From: Adineta steineri
Lineage: Eukaryota; Rotifera; Eurotatoria; Adinetida; Adinetidae
Reading direction: 5' to 3'
Length of the DNA: 64,000 nucleotides
NCBI GenBank assembly: GCA_905250115.1
Contig: CAJNOI010000124.1
Location: 127,522-191,521, forward strand
A program made the position numbers and the translations under genes. This document shows, piece after piece, positions 36,069-46,950 of this stretch. The notes beneath the pieces are model-generated. The model made no database searches. It saw only the letters and a list, made by a program, of their open reading frames with translations, and had not been told where the DNA came from. Within the stretch, counting starts at the first letter, position 1. Each line of letters starts with the position of its first letter.

Positions 36069-36787
36069 TGAAATTTGTTCGCATTTGATATCTGTGATAT
36101 GCATAGATAAATTAGATTTTCCAGCTTTGAAAAATATCGATTGCTTTGGATACTCTATAGTCATCATGATAATTTAGAATTTGATGAGTTATTTTAATAC
36201 GAATTATGTGAATAATGTCAGGAATCTAACGAAAAAATCAGCACTACGCGACAAACCTTGTGTTTGTAGTGAAAACAACGATGAATGGTTTTGTTTTTTT
36301 CTAATTTAATATTTGATCAGAAGTATCCAAAAAGAACTTCGCAAGATTCTATTATATTCTTTTCAAATATCATACATCCTTTTGAAAAAATGAATAAAAC
36401 AAGATTTCTCTATTGATTTTTATTAGGTACTTGCTAATCAAACAGAAACACTTACTAACTATGTATACAAATGATGTGGTGTGGTTTATTTCTATATTTA
36501 TCAAAGTGAATCTTCAGTAAATAAATTCTTTTGTTTTTTTTATTCTTCGATAATAAACGAGGTTATTTTTCTATTTAATATCTTTTGTCTATTCAACAAC
36601 TGTTTTCTTTAAGGCTTTTTCTCGGAATCGAGTGATATATTGCAATAAAAAATTTTCTTTTAATATTATTCTACGCTTTTCAAAACCCATATTTCATCAT
36701 TTTGAATTCGTTGTCAATCTTTCGTTTGTATATTATTATGTCACGTAGTTAAGGCTAATTTTTTCAGAATATCTTGAATGATCCAAT

Positions 36788-37667
36788 ACTCTAGACTGGA
36801 AGGATAGGGCCTAGAAACGGGAATTATCTGTTTACATGTATTATTTTTATCGGTAATATGGCACAAATGACCATTTTTTTGGCGCAGATAATCATGTAAC
36901 TATGGCATATTTTTGATAATATAATTTTATTTGCTATTATCGTCTTATTCGAATAGCATAATATTTAATATATAATATTTTATTGAATAAATTAAAATAA
37001 CGAGGCAACGCCAATTTTACTTTTAATTTGGAGGAAGATGAACATAATATTAACAGCAAAAAAACGGAACGTTCGTATGCACAGAGTATTATAAAGCTTT
37101 GAAAAAAATGTTCGCCTATTTCTATATGAGATGTCATTTATCATCATTCACAAATATTTTTAATGCATGTTTGAAGGAAACAATGATGTGCCGAAACGTC
37201 CTGTACGACGACTCAATAAAATGAGACTCACGATTGAAAGCTTAAAAACATACGCATTGTAGTTTGATCATATTAAAAGTCTAGTTAGTGCATTATTGCA
37301 AGACATTTTAATAAATTTGTAAGTTTAATAGTCTTGCTATAGTGCATATAGATAAAAGAGTTCAAAATCAATTTTGATATATAATGATAAAAAGATCTCC
37401 ATTATAGTTTTTTTTGAAATCCTACTTTTTATAAAATTGACTGTAATAAGCTAAAGCATTTTTGAACTTTATAACTCATTCGTGAAATATGAAACTTTTA
37501 GAAAATGCTTGATTTTATATAAGGTAGAACTTCAATTTGATTTTCTACTAAAAGTCAAAACTAATATTGATTAACTCTCATTCGTATCTAAATACAATTA
37601 TATCAGCATGCAGACCGTGACAATCTAGGACCAAGTGAGTCGAATTTCGATGAACGCTACTTGTATA
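36788..37667. mobile_element. Copy-B-specific insertion, unclassified
   Basis: Copy A reads straight through at about 33294-33302, while copy B has about 880 extra nt. I found no terminal inverted repeat, target duplication or convincing protein. It could be a decayed transposon fragment or sequence lost from copy A. Confidence 0.4.
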
Positions 37668-37934
37668 TATCTGACAGATAAATATAAACTCTAATAACGT
37701 TCAGAGTTTTATATATTTTTATTATGTGAAATCAGATCGCTGAACAATGAAACGACTCATCTAATTTCATGTTAAATATGAGGTAGTCATTATGCTGTAG
37801 ACCATAAAATATGCTTAACATTCGGCAAAATCAAATTTTGGATTAGACAGTGATGCCCTTTTGTTGGTTAATTTATTTAGTAATCAAAAAATTCGAAAGA
37901 AAGAAACAATACCGAAAAGAACTCTTTTGCTGTG

Positions 37935-38960
37935 CTAACGTGATCGATAATAGGCCTGATGCAGTCTCCATAAAGACAGATACCTGTCTGCTGGTATCAC
38001 ATAATGAAAAGTAACTCCTCTTCCATAACCTTGCGGGCGAACTTGCAAACCATCTCGAGAAGTGAAATGATCGGGAGGTTGAGAATTAAACTCTTTTCTA
38101 TCTAATGGTTTTATATCAGTTTTACTGGTTATGCAGCGAGGTATGGATTGATCAGGATAGCCGTCCACATTCGTTCGATAGCATGAAAGAATAAATGGTG
38201 GAAATCTTTCGAATAATCCTCTTGAAATAACATAACCTGCACCACCACAAAATGCTCCTCCACACTCTTGCCCAATCATGAATGATTCTTGAGGATTATA
38301 TTCTGCAACTAATAAAGCTAAGTTAGGCGGCGAAATAAATGTATCATCATCCAGCACCATAATCCATTGTACTTCAGCACCATCTGCACTCTTATTTAAT
38401 TTGTCAATGATCATTTGTAAGCCACGTGTGTATTTTTGATAACTCCAAGCTGTATTAACAGGTCTCGGTGTTTCTGGTACAACAACATCATAGATCGGTA
38501 TTCGACTATCGTTTGATGATTCACCAACAAAAAAGAGTCGCGAAGGATGAATAGTGACACCAAATGTGCACATCATAATATCACAACGAGATCGTAAATG
38601 TTTATCACCAGTCGTAACCATGTATACAATATTTCCAGGTAATCGGCCAGGTGGATAAAAATCACCTTGTTTCCAATAATTGTAATCTTCGTCTGTCCAA
38701 CAATCCGATATGTTTTTCGTATGATGGCGAATTAAAGTATTGAATACACGTTTTGGTAATTGTGGTGACACGGTTGTACGTGAAGAATTTTGTTGATGAA
38801 CATAAGAATTGACAGTTAAAGGATATTTTCCGAGATAAATGAAAACTGCAATAGTTATTATGGTTGCAACCATACTAATAATCATGAATCGTCGTTGATT
38901 TTGTCCCTTTGTTAATGCAAGTAATGGTATTAATGGACTAGTTAATTTATTTTCTACCAT
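37935..38960 (-). CDS. Fringe-like (GT31) glycosyltransferase, paralogue B
   Basis: Single exon, 341 residues, the same length as paralogue A with scattered substitutions and no indel. It keeps the membrane anchor, VLDDDTFI, FCGGAGYVISRGLFERFPPF and all the conserved Cys residues. Changes cluster in the stem (residues 60-115) and near the C-terminal third (PVDGYSDQAVP in A, NVDGYPDQSIP in B). The active-site region is almost unchanged, so both copies appear to be under selection. Upstream, the homology with copy A is interrupted about 90 bp before the start by an insertion, so the two copies may differ in regulation. Function as for paralogue A. Confidence 0.85.
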   Translation of the reverse strand: MVENKLTSPLIPLLALTKGQNQRRFMIISMVATIITIAVFIYLGKYPLTVNSYVHQQNSSRTTVSPQLPKRVFNTLIRHHTKNISDCWTDEDYNYWKQGDFYPPGRLPGNIVYMVTTGDKHLRSRCDIMMCTFGVTIHPSRLFFVGESSNDSRIPIYDVVVPETPRPVNTAWSYQKYTRGLQMIIDKLNKSADGAEVQWIMVLDDDTFISPPNLALLVAEYNPQESFMIGQECGGAFCGGAGYVISRGLFERFPPFILSCYRTNVDGYPDQSIPRCITSKTDIKPLDRKEFNSQPPDHFTSRDGLQVRPQGYGRGVTFHYVIPADRYLSLWRLHQAYYRSR

Positions 38961-39048
38961 TTTTTTATCGGCAGAATAACAGAATTGTTACACTAAATGA
39001 AAAACTAACATCCGAACAATATATAGATTTATAATAAATTATAATTAA

Positions 39049-39561
39049 GGCGGCTGACTGCATGAAGTGCAGCAGTCGACTTATTGCTTTTGATATTCTT
39101 CTTCTTCTCCTTCGCGAAAGATGAATCCCGATTCAAGTCTGTCACTCGTTCTTAGCACCTAAGCAACATTTTCAATCGGAAAAAAAGGTCGCCATTATCG
39201 TGAGAACGTGGTGAGTGCACATCTGAAAACCGTTGTTTTGAAATTCAGCTCCGTGCGGGAAATACATATTTTTAAAAAATTAATTAATAATACATGGTGA
39301 TTTCCTTATATGGTTATCTATGATTCAGTGCTCTACGACCATTGATATATGAAATACTACATGTATATGCATATACATCTTAATTATCGTTTTTTGTGAC
39401 TTGAATCCATCATGATAGAGTCAAATCTATGAAAAGTAACTATTCGATGGTTTGTTCATCTGAGTTTAATTAATTGATTTTGAGGATAAAATAAAACAAA
39501 ATTTTAAACGATTCAGCCTTCCGCGTTTATGAGGGTTGCTACACTTCTGCGGTCAGTCGCC
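39049..39561. mobile_element. Copy-B-specific insertion with short terminal inverted repeats
   Basis: GGCGGCTGACTGC at the left end and GCGGTCAGTCGCC at the right end are inverted copies with two mismatches. Copy A lacks the segment. The flanking extra sequence continues to about 39634, so the insertion may be composite. An internal TTCTTCTTCTTCTCC recalls the SINE tail. No coding capacity. Confidence 0.5.
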
Positions 39562-41794
39562 TCTCTTCTACTTGAACTAGCTTCAAATGGTGGTGTAGTT
39601 ATACTATTCTAATACATGATAACAAAAGCCTATAGAATAGCATTGGAATGTGCATCTTTTTTAATTGTTATTTCTACAATTCTTCATCACAATCTAAGCT
39701 CAAACTATATTAAAATATACTTAAGAGCAGAATGTTTCAGAAGTTCATTGAGAAAAAAAACAAATATCTCTCTAACTCTTCAATCAGTTTTATTCGATTT
39801 TTATATTCTATCGATATTATTATATAATCTTTAAAACAAAGTTTAATAGATTCTAACTATTTATTTCTATATTATAAATAACAAAAAATGTCATTCATCT
39901 CACTCCAAATCTCGGACAAGTCAATATAACGTTAATCAACATTTTCTCATAAAAATAGATTTTAAAAAAAAATGTATACCAAAATAAATCTCATAGAAAT
40001 GACTTGAATACTCTATACTTATCTGAAACTATAATAAAAATAAAAAACTTTAAAGGTTTCATCAGTATTCTGACTGTTTGTCTAGAAATAAAAGTAATCA
40101 AATTAAGTTAAAAAGGCAGTAGAATACAATGCGTATTATTCTGAACAAAATATAAAAAAAATCTCAAAAATTGTAGAAGGCTATTCTATCATTGACGTCT
40201 GTATTTTAAAAACAAGCCTAGTCGTAAGAATTAATTGCACATGTGCGCATACCTTTTTCTATTCCTACTTACATCAATATTATACAGTAAGATATATTAT
40301 AACTGCTACACATGAATGCGTTTTGTATTTTTTTTTTTCGATACATGATCGATAATTAATGCAGTAAATACACATATTTTATTTTTCATTCTCATAGTCA
40401 ATGATAGATAAAAGCAGCACTTTTTCATATTTTCTCTTTGCTTATTACTCTTCCTATTAGTACTTATGGATGAATTAACGAATCGAAACAGAAAATATTA
40501 TAATATGTAAACAAATGAAAGTTAAAACAAAATTGCCAATAGACTTTTTTTCGCTGATATACATTTACTGGTTTGAACCAAATAAGAACAATCTTTATTA
40601 AATAACATCAAAGTTAATCATATTAATACTAATTTAAAATCTTTATTAGACTTATCAAGTCTCGTAGCAAAATATTTACAGTGGACGATAATTTAAGACA
40701 TTGAAGTTTTGATCAAACAATTTATGAAATATTTGTAGAATAGTTTATACTTTATTTAATAGCAAAATGTATTTACATATATTAAAAGCGATGAAAAAAT
40801 ATGTATCAAATATAATTCAATTTTTTATTGAAGGGATTTTTTTCATTGCAAGACTATTAGTTGAATCTTATTTTGTAAATATATTCTATAGTATATGAAT
40901 ATAATCTCTAATTCAATCGCTGTGACAAAAAATCTATGAACAATCATAAAAGTAGAACAAAAATGGGTCAGCATATTAATGTTATAAAAAGCGCGACAAC
41001 TTTAATGATTTCAAAAAAAAAACAACGTAAAATCGTGTTTAATTTCTGATTTTTCTAATCTGTTTCGAATTAGTTATCAATTAGAGAAATAATAAAAGAT
41101 CTGGATAATTGAAAATCAGAGAAGATTTCTACAGATTTCATTAGCATAATTATAAGGATTTATAGAAAAAAGAAAGATTTCTATTTTCCATGATATCACT
41201 ATTATGCTACAAATAATATTGGACAATTAAGAAAATATTTGAATTAAAGAAGTCTTTGATATTTGTGAACTGTGCGAGAAAACAAGAATGCTTTTGACTT
41301 TTCAGTTACAACAAATTAAAATCGTTATCTCAATCTAGACTACATAAAGAAAAAGAATCATATTTCTTAAATCATAACTGCTCAACAAAATAAAAATATT
41401 CTCTACTGGAAAACATGTATTTCGTCTCATAAAATTGATAAAGGCTACACTTGTTTTAAGTTGCTAGCAGAAAAATAGTGATTTTGTTATATAAGAATGG
41501 AAAAAAGGATAGAACAACTATTACTCTGATTGAGAGATAACAAACAAGCAATTATCTATATAATAGTACGCGAAAATTTGACAATTACTATTTACTTCTT
41601 AGTTGTGTAGGTCAAAGCGGCTAACTCTGTTAGAGATAAAGGCAAAAAACCTCTTATACCAAAACGTTCTAGATCGCAGACATAGTGTTTCATCTGTTAC
41701 ACGAATTAGTGTATTGTTATTAAAGTTAAACTATCTAAACAAAAAATTACTATTTTTGTCTTGATAAGAAGGTTAAATTGATATTTGACATGAT

Positions 41795-42200
41795 TCTATT
41801 CTCTTTTTTTTGTTTTATTTGATATTAATAATTAATTAAAAATTCATCACATTTCATATCTCGATGAAATTCTTCTTCGGATGTTAAATTTACAACAAAC
41901 TCTTTAACATATAGAAATAAAATAGCTTTTTTTCTCTCTCTTTCCTTTCGTTATTAGCCATTGATAATGATACGGAAAAGGATTATATCCCTATCTAGCT
42001 ACTACTATTAACGTCTTGTTTTCCGCATCACTATCAATGGCTAATAACGAAAGGAAGGAGAGAAAAAAAGGCTATTTTACTTGCATATGTTACAGAGTTT
42101 CTTATAAATTTAATGTCTGAAGAAGGATCTCATCGAGATATAAAACGTCATGAATTTTTAATTAATTATTAATATCAAATAAAATAAAATAAGAGACAAT
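41795..42200. repeat. Long foldback element, arms of about 180 nt
   Basis: The left arm (about 41800-41975) and right arm (about 42025-42195) are near-perfect reverse complements. Matching blocks include TTTCCTTTCGTTATTAGCCA/TGGCTAATAACGAAAGGAA and TTAATAATTAATTAAAAATT. The loop is about 50 nt. No gene inside. Probably a foldback transposon or MITE. Confidence 0.75.
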
Positions 42201-42925
42201 AATAAATGACTACATTTAATAAAAAAAAAACAATTCTATCTACATACATCAGAAATTAGGAAAATAATATACTTGGTTGAATGTTGCAAAAAGATAAATG
42301 TTAGCTTTCATAGGTATAGAGCCATTGACTAGGAGTTGTCATTGATTGAATATGATCGAATGAAAGAAAAGGACTTCCCTAGTATAACTAAGATCACATG
42401 CCTTCTGCTATTCGAACAGATATCCTAAACCAGTTAGACTAAAACGGATATCTTAGTCGTTATTTTCCGTTCAAATGAATCAAAACTAATGCTAATAATA
42501 AAAAAATTAGCTGTATTACGTGTAAAAGAAAAGAAATATTCTACTCGACTGGAACTAAAGCAAAAAAATTATTAAAAAATGTTTTACCACATTAAGTGAA
42601 CACAAAAATGGCTGCGATTGATCTTTCTCAGTCTTTTCTAATATGTCGTGACTTTTTTTACATAATGAAATAATGGAAAGAAAAACGTCGCGTGTTTCTA
42701 CGCCGATAGAAAACAGAAAGAAGTATTTTTTATTACCTTGTATCTTTAGCCTATACCGCTCTTAATAAATCTCTATAGAAACGATGAGAATCATAGACTT
42801 TTTCTGTTCTTTTCCTGTTATTCTCTGTCAGTTTGCGGTCTGGCTTGTCACTTTCTCTTTTTTTATTGAATTATTTACCTAAAAAATTTGTAGTGAGCTG
42901 CTTCTTGTTGAGTGTTAATCAAGAT

Positions 42926-42957
42926 TGGGTGTGGATAAAAAAGAGACACCCACACTA
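42926..42957. repeat. Telomere-like foldback
   Basis: TTGGGTGTGG faces CACCCACACT across about 12 nt. Confidence 0.55.
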
Positions 42958-42969
42958 TTACACTTTGCA

Positions 42970-44230
42970 GGCAGGGTGGATGTGCGTGAGGAAGAGACTC
43001 ACAATCACCTACCATCATACAAATACGATCATCGTTCACAAAACATATCTTCTGTTAAACTCACTGTCAACGTTCTCATCACATCAACACTTTTATGATT
43101 CTCTATTATATTCAAACGTCTCTCAATAAAAGTAAGAATAAAATTTATACTTACAGAAATCTACATATTTAACAGAGATTGATGAAAAAGAAAGAATGAA
43201 GAAAAACGACATGATAATTACTACATACGATCATATCGAATGACATTATTTAGTGATAAACTGTTGCTCGAGTGTGAAAGCAACTAGGCTGACATGAAAA
43301 CATAAAAAGAATGCGTACGACTGCACAACCTTGTGCTTGTAACTTTCAATACATAGTCATTTACATATAGCAGAGAAGTTGTCACCATCTTATTTCTTTT
43401 GAAAAAGTCTTTCTCTCGAAAAGAAACTATTAGAGAAAGGTGAAAGTATGTGTCATATAGTCATATAATAGAGGACCTAACATTTATTCTATTTATTTCT
43501 TTGATATTTTGAATTACATTTCAAATTTCGAATGGTAGTTACTTACTTCTTAGACATAATTCTTCTGACAGATAAGTCGATAAGTCACTCGTACGAAAAT
43601 AAATAATAGAAAAAAGATAGGTGTATCATTTGTTTGGAACAGAACGACATCCCAAACAAAAAATATTTATTTACTTGTTAGATGACTTTGGTAGCCATTC
43701 TTATGCAAATTTTGTTGTTGTATTTATTAAAAAAGGAACCAACCGTCTTGTTAATGTTTCAACTTGTAGTAAAGATTTTTCGCAGGTTTCTACACTTACA
43801 CATATAATTTCTTTTCGACCGAAAGAGTTTCTCAAAAGAAATAAAATGATGACAACTTATTTGCTATATGTAAATGAGTGTGTATTGGAAGTTACACGCG
43901 TTCTTTTTACGTTATTATGTCAGTTCAGTTACACCCACACAGAATCAAGTTTATCGGTGAAAAATGTCATCCGATACGATCGCGTGTATTAATTCTCATG
44001 TCGTTTTTCTTCTTTCTTTCTTTTTCATCAATCTCTGTTAAATATGTAGATTCCTGCGTGTATAAATTTTGTTCTTACTTTCATTGAGAGATGTTTGACC
44101 TTAATACAAAACTATAAAAGTGTTGATGTGACGATAACGAGAGAACGTTGACAGTGAGTCTGACAGAAGATATCCTTTGTGAACGGTGATCACATTTGTG
44201 GGTGGGTAGGTGAGTGTAAGTCGTTTTCTC
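42970..44230. repeat. Large imperfect inverted repeat, arms of about 480 nt
   Basis: The left arm (about 42970-43460) pairs with the right arm (about 43750-44230). Shared blocks include TCACTGTCAACGTTCTC, CACATCAACACTTTTAT, AATCTACATATTTAACAGAG and CATTTACATATAGCA. A spacer of about 290 nt lies between the arms. Each outer end carries a telomere-like foldback. Many mismatches indicate an old inverted duplication or foldback element. Confidence 0.75.
42971..43012. repeat. Telomere-like foldback, outer end of inverted repeat (left)
   Basis: CAGGGTGGATGTGCGTGAGG faces CTCACAATCACCTACC. Confidence 0.5.
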
Positions 44231-44240
44231 ACCCACACTC
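44197..44240. repeat. Telomere-like foldback, outer end of inverted repeat (right)
   Basis: GTGGGTGGGTAGGTGAGTGT faces TCTCACCCACACTC. Confidence 0.6.
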
Positions 44241-44265
44241 AGGTAAATGAGATGATAATGCTGAA

Positions 44266-44340
44266 GTCGAGGATGGCATAGTGGTCTATGCGTCTGACTG
44301 TTAAGTCAGATATCAGAAGGTTCGATACCTTCCCTTGGCT
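44266..44340 (+). tRNA. tRNA-like sequence, GTT (Asn) anticodon position, probably a pseudogene or SINE head
   Basis: A cloverleaf can be drawn. The acceptor stem is GTCGAGG/CCTTGGC, the D arm GCAT..ATGC, and the T arm GAAGG-TTCGATA-CCTTC. The A box (TGGCATAGTGG) and B box (GGTTCGATACC) match the pol III consensus. The anticodon arm TCTGA..TCAGA holds CTGTTAAG, an 8-nt loop instead of 7, so it is probably not a working tRNA. No T-run terminator follows; instead GTCGGGTGATC is tandemly repeated, as in some SINEs. Confidence 0.5.
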
Positions 44341-44791
44341 CGTCGGGTGATCGTCGGGTGATGGTGATGATGGAAGAATGGAAGGAAGAAGAAATATACA
44401 GTTCGTACGAAGAATAAGCAAAGAATCACGTGGACATGGTTATACGACCTCGCCAGTTTGTTTGTTTTCTCCTCTTTGTAACTCCTTTCTTCACTATGTT
44501 ATCATCATTGTCTTTTCGTAAGCGTCCTCTAAAATTGTACTTGTACTAACAAAAATGACAAAAATATCTTGGACGGAACGAAATAAATACCGCATAATCA
44601 AAAAAAAAAAAAATGCTGATGAATTGTCATTATTGCATATTTTATTAGTTTTGAGCACATTACTATACACATGAAAGTAAATAAGTTTTTTTATGTGAAT
44701 GATGGCATATTTAACAAAAAAATAATTACGTGCCTTTTAGATGATTATATATTGGAAAAGAATACTTTGAATTATGTATTCAAGATAAGTC

Positions 44792-44818
44792 TCATCCACA
44801 TCCGCAACCCATACCCAA
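44792..44818 (-). repeat. Telomere-like C-rich patch
   Basis: CATCCACATCCGCAACCCAT, without a G-rich partner nearby. Confidence 0.4.
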
Positions 44819-44911
44819 AAACTAAACAAAATGGTCTGAACGTTTACCCTTTGTCCAGTTTCAAAAAAACTCATGTTACCATCAAGTATTGAAACATAGA
44901 TTTTGCATAGG

Positions 44912-45166
44912 TCCACGAAAAATAAAAATTATCATGATTTACTTTTATACTAATAAACTAGAGAAACCACTACTTCATTTTAGTTCCTCCATCCCTTTAC
45001 TCCTTTTAGTCCCTTTAGTCTTGAGGGTGTGGGTGAAGGTGTGGGTGTGGCTGTTTACATTGTTTCACACCCACATCCTAAAGGGACTAAAAGGATTAAA
45101 GGGAGTAGAGCATTCTTTAGTTGCATAGTATAAAAGTAAACCATGATAACTTTGATTTTTCGTGGA
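44912..45166. repeat. Palindrome with telomere-like core
   Basis: The outer arms match from CCACGAAAAAT at 44913 to its complement at 45155-45165, through TTTACTTTTATACTA, to CTCCTTTTAGTCCCTTTA against TAAAGGGACTAAAAGGA. The core is GAGGGTGTGGGTGAAGGTGT followed by TTTCACACCCACATCC (45023-45079). Confidence 0.8.
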
Positions 45167-45208
45167 GCCCTCAGTTTGTAAGATAATTAATAGTTATTTA
45201 TTGAACAT

Positions 45209-45757
45209 TTATTTATCTTGTTTCTCTTTGTTTCTCTTAATTTTTACAATTCTAAAAGTTGTATCTCCATTTCTGATACTTTCATTAAAAATAGGAAGAC
45301 CTTTTCCAGCTTTATCTCCAAGTCCCATTGATAAAGCTCCATCTTCAACTTTCATTTGTTTTTGTTTTAATGTTTCAATTAATTCAATTGGTGCACAAAA
45401 TTCTACAATTGTTGTTGGACTAGTACTTGTCCATTTTGCTCCAGTTAAATATTTATTAGCATATAATCTACCATTTTCACCTTCAATAATTGCTTGATAT
45501 GGTTGAGTATCAGGTAGTTGTCTATGTTCTACTAAATATAAAATTTCAATATCTCCCATTGGTCGATAGACATTTGTTCGTCCGGGAGGTGGAGAAGAAG
45601 AAGGAGTTTCTAACCACATTGAAGATGAACCATGATGTGTAATATTTTGTAATTCGCCTGAATTATATAAAGCTAGTTCATGTGGAAGTAATCGTTTTAA
45701 CCAACCATTAATTGGTACAGCTTTGCTAAGAGCATTTTGAAATTTTATATCTTCCAT
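45209..45757 (-). CDS. Unrecognised 182-residue protein
   Basis: Single-exon frame with normal coding character and no signal peptide or membrane segment. I do not recognise the family. The central part (residues 70-165) looks like a folded domain: EILYLVEHRQLP, EGENGRLYANKYLTGAKW, TSTSPTTIVEFC and GLGDKAGKGLPIF. An Arg (79), an STS (111-113) and a later Glu (159) are spaced loosely as in ADP-ribosyltransferases, several of which lie nearby. The surrounding context does not match that family, so I do not call it one. The C terminus is basic (KIKRNKEKQDK). It begins about 40 nt from a palindrome with a telomere-like core, and there is about 1.2 kb to the next gene on the same strand. Confidence 0.6.
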   Translation of the reverse strand: MEDIKFQNALSKAVPINGWLKRLLPHELALYNSGELQNITHHGSSSMWLETPSSSPPPGRTNVYRPMGDIEILYLVEHRQLPDTQPYQAIIEGENGRLYANKYLTGAKWTSTSPTTIVEFCAPIELIETLKQKQMKVEDGALSMGLGDKAGKGLPIFNESIRNGDTTFRIVKIKRNKEKQDK

Positions 45758-46950
45758 CTAATACACAACATCTATAAGATATAACCTTCTAAATTTGTAA
45801 AATAATGTATTACCTTATTATAAGACACAAACATATATGAAATAACTCATTTTTATTTCTGTTCTATAACACGTTACCAGGCGAAAATTTTTCTTTTCAT
45901 GTAATTACACAATTTTTATATGTTCTTTCGTAATCGATGAGTAATGATATTTTTTTTCCTTTAGAAACATGCGTAAATGTTTTAACATAAGAATAAAGAG
46001 AAAACTTACGAAATTATTCAAATTTTATCAATCAAATTTCTACTATTTATAATCTGGAGAAACAGATTTCTTAAAGAAAGAAATTCTTTGAAATGCTTCA
46101 GAAATAATATTCAATGTACAGTTAAAAATTGATTTATTGAAATTTTATTATATTACGATATCTTCAATAAGAAAAACTAATATCATTATAATTTCTAATT
46201 ATCTTTTTTTAATGTTTTACTAATATAAAATTTATTTCAAATAGTTCTTATATAAATTTTACTACTAAAAAGTAAGATAAAACATTATGTAATTTTCGTA
46301 TGAGACTACTTAAATGATATCATTATAATAAGTCTCTCATTATTTGAACGATGATATCTTTGTCAATATTTGACTTAAGGTGCTTCACAAAATAGTGTAA
46401 TTTTCATTCATGCGAATAATATCTATCACTTTTCAAGGCATACTCTAAGCGAACAGGCAAAAGTGAATAATTTTTATAAAACAACATTTTGACCGACACA
46501 TGTCGTTGAAAATAACGGATGTTTCTTGAACAAATCAAAATACATCATTTTAGAGAGAAAAAGACGCAAAAATTTGGAAGAATTATTGAATACATAAGGT
46601 AAAGCTAACATATCGTAATCATATGTTGTCTATTTTTCTGTTGATGATATTTGTTATTGATCTTATTCCATTGACTTCATTTAGTAAATCATGTGCTTTT
46701 AAACAAATAAGACACTTAATCATGTTCCACCTATTATTTCTCACGAAAGCATTGGCTACTGATCGATTCTATCATTCAACTAACAGCAGTGATGATAGTA
46801 TTTTGAAACTATTGACATTTGCTAGCGAATAGACCATGATTGATCCTTTTCATTTTACAGCAAATTTGAGATCAATAATAATTTTTCTTTATTAATATTT
46901 CATCTCTATTTTATTTTGTTTTTCTAATAAATCTATTTAAAATGTAATTT
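45758..46950. other. Intergenic, no gene seen
   Basis: About 1.2 kb of AT-rich sequence. The plus-strand open frame at 46623-46832 has no supporting features. Confidence 0.6.

Larger units (their letters stand above)
34521..37934. other. Non-coding parts of the two duplication copies and their junction
   Basis: Upstream flank of copy A (34521-35990) with a MITE, then the junction at about 35991-36068 with a G-rich motif, then the downstream flank of copy B. Copy B holds about 870 nt of extra sequence (about 36788-37667) and smaller extras near 36421-36487 and 37748-37830. No gene seen. Confidence 0.6.
36069..40905. repeat. Segmental duplication, copy B
   Basis: Same order and orientation as 32645-35990, separated from it by about 78 nt. 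It is longer because of insertions at about 36421-36487, 36788-37667, 37748-37830, 39047-39634 and 39885-40000. Confidence 0.85.
38961..45208. other. Gene-poor stretch with many inverted repeats
   Basis: About 6.2 kb. Contents in order: upstream flank of copy B to about 40905; AT-rich sequence; foldback 41795-42200; large inverted repeat 42970-44230 with telomere-like motifs at its ends; tRNA-like element 44266-44340; palindrome 44912-45166. Open frames here (42833-43129, 43621-43992 and others) lie in repeats and show no protein-like features. Confidence 0.6.

Noticed and set aside
36937..37137. Open frame in the copy-B insertion as a transposase remnant
   Set aside because: The translation shows no transposase or reverse-transcriptase motif.
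43621..43992. Open frame of 123 codons
   Set aside because: It lies in the right part of a large inverted repeat. The other arm does not keep the frame, and there is no protein-like pattern.
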